A DNA stretch of 42,679 nucleotides, taken from contig JAQTXL010000007.1 of assembly GCA_028688835.1 (NCBI GenBank), positions 1 through 42,679 on the forward strand. Reading direction: 5' to 3'. Each line of letters starts with the position of its first letter. The first letter of the stretch is position 1. The notes beneath the pieces were generated by a model, which was given only the letters and a program-made list of their open reading frames with translations, did not search any database and had not been told where the DNA came from. Shown here piece by piece: positions 39,558 through 42,679 of this stretch. The translations under genes were made by a program, and so were the position numbers. The DNA comes from Candidatus Nanopelagicales bacterium (GTDB lineage: Bacteria > Actinomycetota > Actinomycetes > S36-B12).

Positions 39558-41450
39558 GTGGCTGAGCCGGCGGAGAGCAAGGGATCCGCGCGCCCGGCGC
39601 AGGCCCAGCCCTGGCACATGGATCGCGGTCGCGCCTCCGGAGAGATGGGCTACCTGCCCGGACTCGACGGCATCCGCGCGATCGCCGTGCTCGGCGTGCT
39701 GCTCTACCACGCCGATGTCGGGTTCCTGCCCGGCGGCTTCCTGGGCGTCGACGTCTTCTTCGTGCTCAGCGGGTTCCTCATCACCACCCTGCTGCTCGAG
39801 CAGTTCGAGCGCACCGGCACCGTGGCCTTCACGGCCTTCTATCTGGGGCGCGTGCGCCGCCTCTTCCCGGCGCTCGTCGCCCTGCTCATCGTCGTCGCCA
39901 TCGCCAGCGCCGTGGTCTATCGCGATGCCGCGCAGAAGACCGCGTCCGACCTCATCGCGTCCTTCCTCTACGTCAACAACTGGTGGTACGTCGTCGCCGA
40001 GCAGTCGTACTTCGACTTCATCGCACGCCCGCCCCTGCTCAAGCACCTGTGGTCACTGTCCATCGAGGAGCAGTTCTACTTCGTCTGGCCGGTGATCGCC
40101 TTCGTGCTCATGCGCACGTGGCGCCGCCGTGGCGTGCTCATCGGCTCGCTGGCACTGGCGCTCGCGTCGACGCTGTGGATGCTGGTGCTCGCGAACGCGA
40201 ACGGCTTCCCCGAGCTGGCTGACCCCAGTCGCGTGTACTTCGGCACCGACTCCCACGCCATGGGCCTGCTCGTCGGTGCCGCCCTCGCGACGGTCTGGCG
40301 GCCCGGCCGCATGCCGGCGCACGTCAATCGCACCGTGCGCGACGGGCTCACGGTCATCGGAGTGCTCGCCCTCGGCGCACTCGCCGCCTTCTACGTCGGG
40401 ATCGGCGAGCTCACGCCCTGGCTCTACCGCGGCGGCTTCCTCGGACTGGCGCTCATCGTCGGCCTCATCATCGTCATCGCGAGCCAGCCGGGCACGAACC
40501 TCGGTCGAGTCCTGGGAACGCAGCCGTGGCGCTACATCGGCCAGCGCTCGTACGGTCTCTACCTGTGGCACTGGCCGATCTTCGCCGTCACCCGCCCCGA
40601 GCTCGACACTCCGCTGGATGGCCTGCCCCTGCTGGTCGTGCGGCTGGCCCTCACCTTCGCCGTGGCCGAGGCCAGCTACCGATGGCTCGAGATGCCGATC
40701 CGCCGTGGCGCCCTCGCACGCCTGCGCGATCGCCTGCGCGACCACCAGGCGCCGGACCGACGACCGCTCATGGCGCGGGTCGCCGCAGCCGCCGTGCTGG
40801 CCGTGCTCGTGCTCGCCGGCACCGGCGTTGCGCTCGGGGCAGCCGCCCGCACCGATCAGACCCCTGCCGACGTCGTCGCCGCGATCGGCACCAAGCCAAG
40901 CGTGGAGATCGAGCGCGTCGCGCCGCCGTCGGCCAAGCCCTCCTCGGTCGCGAAGCCATCAGGTGCTCAGCCTTCGGTGGCTCCGGGATCAGTCGCCGCC
41001 ATCGGTGACTCCGTGATGCTCGGTGCGCGCGCAGCGCTGTATCGCGCCATGCCCGGCATCGAGATCGATGCTGCTGTCGCCCGCTTCCCGGGCGGGTTCC
41101 TGGGACCGATGCGGCGCTACGAGCGCGCCCATGCCCTTGCGCCCGTCGTCGTGCTCCATCCCGGGACCAACGGCACCCTGTCGGCGTCCATGCTGCGCGC
41201 CATGCTCACCATCGTCCGCACGCATGATCGCGTCGTGGTCGTCAACGACAACGTTCCGCGCAGCTGGCGCGACTCGAACAACGCGGTCATCGCAGCCGTC
41301 GTGCCGGAGTTCCCCAATGCCGTCATGGTGGACTGGCGCAGCGCATCCAAGGATCGGCCCGAGTGGTTCGTCTCCGATCGCGTGCACCTGACGCGGGCAG
41401 GCGCCCGCGCATATGCGCGACTCATCAGGCTCGCCGCGGTCGGCGGCTAG
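39558..41450 (+). CDS. Acyltransferase-3 membrane protein with SGNH domain (OafA-like)
   Basis: A 630-residue protein. The first ~390 residues are an acyltransferase-3 domain with about ten helices (YLPGLDGIRAIAVLGVLLYHADVGFLPGGFLGVDVFFVLSGFLIT). Its conserved histidine is in LLYHAD and the RRLFPAL motif follows. An eleventh helix and a Pro/Ser/Lys-rich linker lead to an external SGNH-like domain with AIGDSVMLGA (block I), HPGTNG (block III) and DRVHLTRAGA (block V Asp-His). Such proteins move acyl groups, usually acetyl, across the membrane onto cell-wall or surface glycans. The acceptor is unknown. GTG start. Its stop shares CTAG (41447-41450) with the convergent hydrolase. Confidence 0.9.
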   Translation: MAEPAESKGSARPAQAQPWHMDRGRASGEMGYLPGLDGIRAIAVLGVLLYHADVGFLPGGFLGVDVFFVLSGFLITTLLLEQFERTGTVAFTAFYLGRVRRLFPALVALLIVVAIASAVVYRDAAQKTASDLIASFLYVNNWWYVVAEQSYFDFIARPPLLKHLWSLSIEEQFYFVWPVIAFVLMRTWRRRGVLIGSLALALASTLWMLVLANANGFPELADPSRVYFGTDSHAMGLLVGAALATVWRPGRMPAHVNRTVRDGLTVIGVLALGALAAFYVGIGELTPWLYRGGFLGLALIVGLIIVIASQPGTNLGRVLGTQPWRYIGQRSYGLYLWHWPIFAVTRPELDTPLDGLPLLVVRLALTFAVAEASYRWLEMPIRRGALARLRDRLRDHQAPDRRPLMARVAAAAVLAVLVLAGTGVALGAAARTDQTPADVVAAIGTKPSVEIERVAPPSAKPSSVAKPSGAQPSVAPGSVAAIGDSVMLGARAALYRAMPGIEIDAAVARFPGGFLGPMRRYERAHALAPVVVLHPGTNGTLSASMLRAMLTIVRTHDRVVVVNDNVPRSWRDSNNAVIAAVVPEFPNAVMVDWRSASKDRPEWFVSDRVHLTRAGARAYARLIRLAAVGG

Positions 41451-42196
41451 AGATCGCTCCAGCGCTCCATCGGCCCGTCCCACTGCGTCGGCAGCGGAGC
41501 GAACTGCGGCGCGGCATGGTCGACGACCACGTTGAGCACCGTGGAGACCGACCGCTCCCCGACCCACAGGTGCTTTGCTCCGTCGACTCCGATGACCTCC
41601 GCCTGCGGGACCCGAGCGAACCGCAGATGCGCCTCGGCCGGCTGCAGGTAGTCGTCGAGTTCAGGCACGAGGGCGACCAGTGGCAGGCCGGACTCCGCCC
41701 AGGCGTCGAGGTCGGCCGGCTGCGAGTACTTCAGGGGTGGCGACAGCAGGATCGCTCCCGCAAGTCCCTGCTCAGTGCGCGCAGCCAGCGCATGCCGCAG
41801 GATGACATCGGTGCCGAACGACCAGCCCAGGACCCATGGCGTCGGCAGTCCGGCGTCGCGCACGAAGGCCAGCGCTGCAGCAAGGTCCAGGCCCTCGCCG
41901 TCGCTGGCATCGAAGGCGCCCTCACTCGTGCCGCGGGCGCTGGTGGTGCCACGCGTGTTGAAGCGCACGATCGCGAGATCGGCAAGCGCCGGCAGGCGCC
42001 AGGCCATCTTGCGCAGCACGTGGCTGTCCATCATGCCGCCGGCCGTGGGCAGTGGGTGGCAGCAGACGATGGTGCTCACCGGCGCCCGATCGAGGGGGAC
42101 AGCGAGCTCACCGACCAGGGCCAGGCCGTCAGATGTCTGCAGGGTGATCGGGGTGCGCTGCGCGGGCAGCACGGCATTGGCGACGATCTCGGGCAT
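41447..42196 (-). CDS. Alpha/beta hydrolase
   Basis: A 249-residue protein. The early CCHPLPTAGGMMDSHVL segment forms the oxyanion region. The nucleophile elbow is GWSFG, and a late histidine lies in GAKHLWVGE. An acidic residue is available in VPELDDYLQP. It resembles the small dienelactone-hydrolase/peptidase-S9-like hydrolases acting on esters or acyl groups; the substrate is not predictable. No signal peptide, so cytoplasmic. The start MPEIVANAVLP is chosen because the longer frame is low-complexity and overlaps the upstream gene. It begins seven bases after that gene's stop and converges with the acyltransferase. Confidence 0.82.
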   Translation of the reverse strand: MPEIVANAVLPAQRTPITLQTSDGLALVGELAVPLDRAPVSTIVCCHPLPTAGGMMDSHVLRKMAWRLPALADLAIVRFNTRGTTSARGTSEGAFDASDGEGLDLAAALAFVRDAGLPTPWVLGWSFGTDVILRHALAARTEQGLAGAILLSPPLKYSQPADLDAWAESGLPLVALVPELDDYLQPAEAHLRFARVPQAEVIGVDGAKHLWVGERSVSTVLNVVVDHAAPQFAPLPTQWDGPMERWSDL

Positions 42197-42203
42197 GACC
42201 GGC

Positions 42204-42509
42204 CTAGCGCCTGGGACCGCGCTGATGCCGCGGTCCGCGGGTGCCGCGTGAGGCCCAGCAGGTCTTGTGCCAGTGCCGCCGTGCGTCGACGCCGCCCAGG
42301 CCGTCGGCCGGGAAGGCCACCACGTGCGGGGTGCCCGCGTGGATCTCGTGGTCGCAGCCCGGGCATCGGTAGGCCTTGGTGGCCGCGTGGCCGGTGATCG
42401 TCTGCACGACCCAGCGCTCGCCCTGGTGCTCATCGACCGTGCGCAGCCCGTACATGGCTGGCCGCGTGTCGAGGCCGGGCTCGGGACGACGACGGTGCTT
42501 GCGAGCCAT
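42204..42509 (-). CDS. Small zinc-ribbon-like protein, unknown function
   Basis: A 101-residue basic protein. After an arginine-rich N-terminus (MARKHRRRPEPG), the segment YRCPGCDHEIHAGTPHVVAF followed by HWHKTCW looks like a metal-binding knuckle (CxxC plus His/Cys). The tail is again rich in Arg and Gly. Related actinobacterial proteins are often labelled ATP/GTP-binding, but no nucleotide motif is visible here. It begins 26 bases after the nucS stop; CAGACT six bases before the ATG resembles the serA -10 box with one change. It may be expressed with nucS and the hydrolase. Confidence 0.7.
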   Translation of the reverse strand: MARKHRRRPEPGLDTRPAMYGLRTVDEHQGERWVVQTITGHAATKAYRCPGCDHEIHAGTPHVVAFPADGLGGVDARRHWHKTCWASRGTRGPRHQRGPRR

Positions 42510-42535
42510 GCGCGAAGTCTGCCATGTGAGCAGCG

Positions 42536-42679
42536 CTAGAACAGCCGCAGACTCGGGTCGTCGGTGCCCTTGAGGGCGTCGTAGTCGAGCACGAGGCAGC
42601 GGATGCCACGGTCCTCGGCCAGCGTGCGTGCCTGGGGCTTGATCTCCTGGGCCGCGAAGACGCCGGTCACCGGCGCGAG
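42536..42679 (-). CDS. nucS: C-terminal fragment of endonuclease NucS/EndoMS
   Basis: The frame enters from the right edge and encodes 47 residues. The stretch [20 protein letters not shown] and the ending [18 protein letters not shown] match the C-terminus of NucS, the mismatch-specific endonuclease of actinobacterial non-canonical mismatch repair. [15 protein letters not shown] belongs to the RecB-like nuclease domain. The final LRLF resembles the short tail proposed to contact the sliding clamp. The position two to three genes from methylmalonyl-CoA epimerase agrees with mycobacterial order. Only the tail is visible. Confidence 0.88.
   Translation of the reverse strand, partial: LAPVTGVFAAQEIKPQARTLAEDRGIRCLVLDYDALKGTDDPSLRLF

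Overview
The window is chromosomal DNA of a high-GC actinobacterium. The evidence is the strong G/C bias at third codon positions, frequent GTG starts, many TAnnnT -10 boxes placed 5-9 bases before a start codon (leaderless-type genes), the GlgE alpha-glucan pathway, and the tail of a NucS mismatch endonuclease. Gene content and order resemble two neighbourhoods of Mycobacterium tuberculosis placed side by side: leuB-serA-ilvC-ilvN-ilvB-gatBAC-ligA-mnmA-iscS (roughly the Rv2995c-Rv3025c region) and glgP-glgE-glgB-thioredoxin-epimerase-nucS (roughly Rv1321-Rv1328). I see no insertion sequence, phage, CRISPR array, tRNA or rRNA. Coding density is very high and no gap approaches 300 bases.

Region 1 (1-15.6 kb) is branched-chain amino acid and serine synthesis: ilvE, leuB, leuA, serA, ilvC-ilvN-ilvB and ilvD. 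Among these are a small four-helix membrane protein, a stand-alone prepilin peptidase, a possible 55-residue basic protein, a DUF2510 membrane protein, and a CoA-disulfide-reductase/rhodanese fusion under a CsoR/CstR-type operator. leuA and ilvBNC each have a short leader ORF rich in leucine or valine codons. The ilvB leader is followed by a pause-type hairpin and an intrinsic terminator, i.e. a transcription attenuator.

Region 2 (15.6-25.2 kb), all on the minus strand, is information processing and thio-modification: iscS-mnmA-MetE-like-ligA are joined by 4-, 4- and 8-base overlaps, followed by gatC-gatA-gatB. An enoyl-CoA hydratase lies upstream.

Region 3 (25.2-34.4 kb) is glycogen/alpha-glucan metabolism: glgX and glgP converge, glgP and glgE diverge, and glgE overlaps glgB. 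A LacI-type operator candidate sits between glgP and glgE, and a related sequence overlaps the glgX -10 box.

Region 4 (34.4-42.7 kb) holds a thioredoxin-TPR chaperone (CnoX/YbbN type), an ssu-type sulfonate ABC transporter diverging from a cysteine-free Rrf2 regulator, methylmalonyl-CoA epimerase, a small membrane protein, an acyltransferase-3/SGNH protein, an alpha/beta hydrolase, a zinc-ribbon-like protein and the 3' end of nucS.

Most of the window is conserved housekeeping. I did not find a clearly new multi-gene system. What deserves a second look is regulatory: the two leader peptides, the repeated leaderless promoter pattern, long perfect hairpins at convergent gene ends (one of them 51 bp and lying wholly inside the glgX coding sequence), the CstR-like, LacI-like and Rrf2-like operators, and a coiled-coil-like insertion in LigA.
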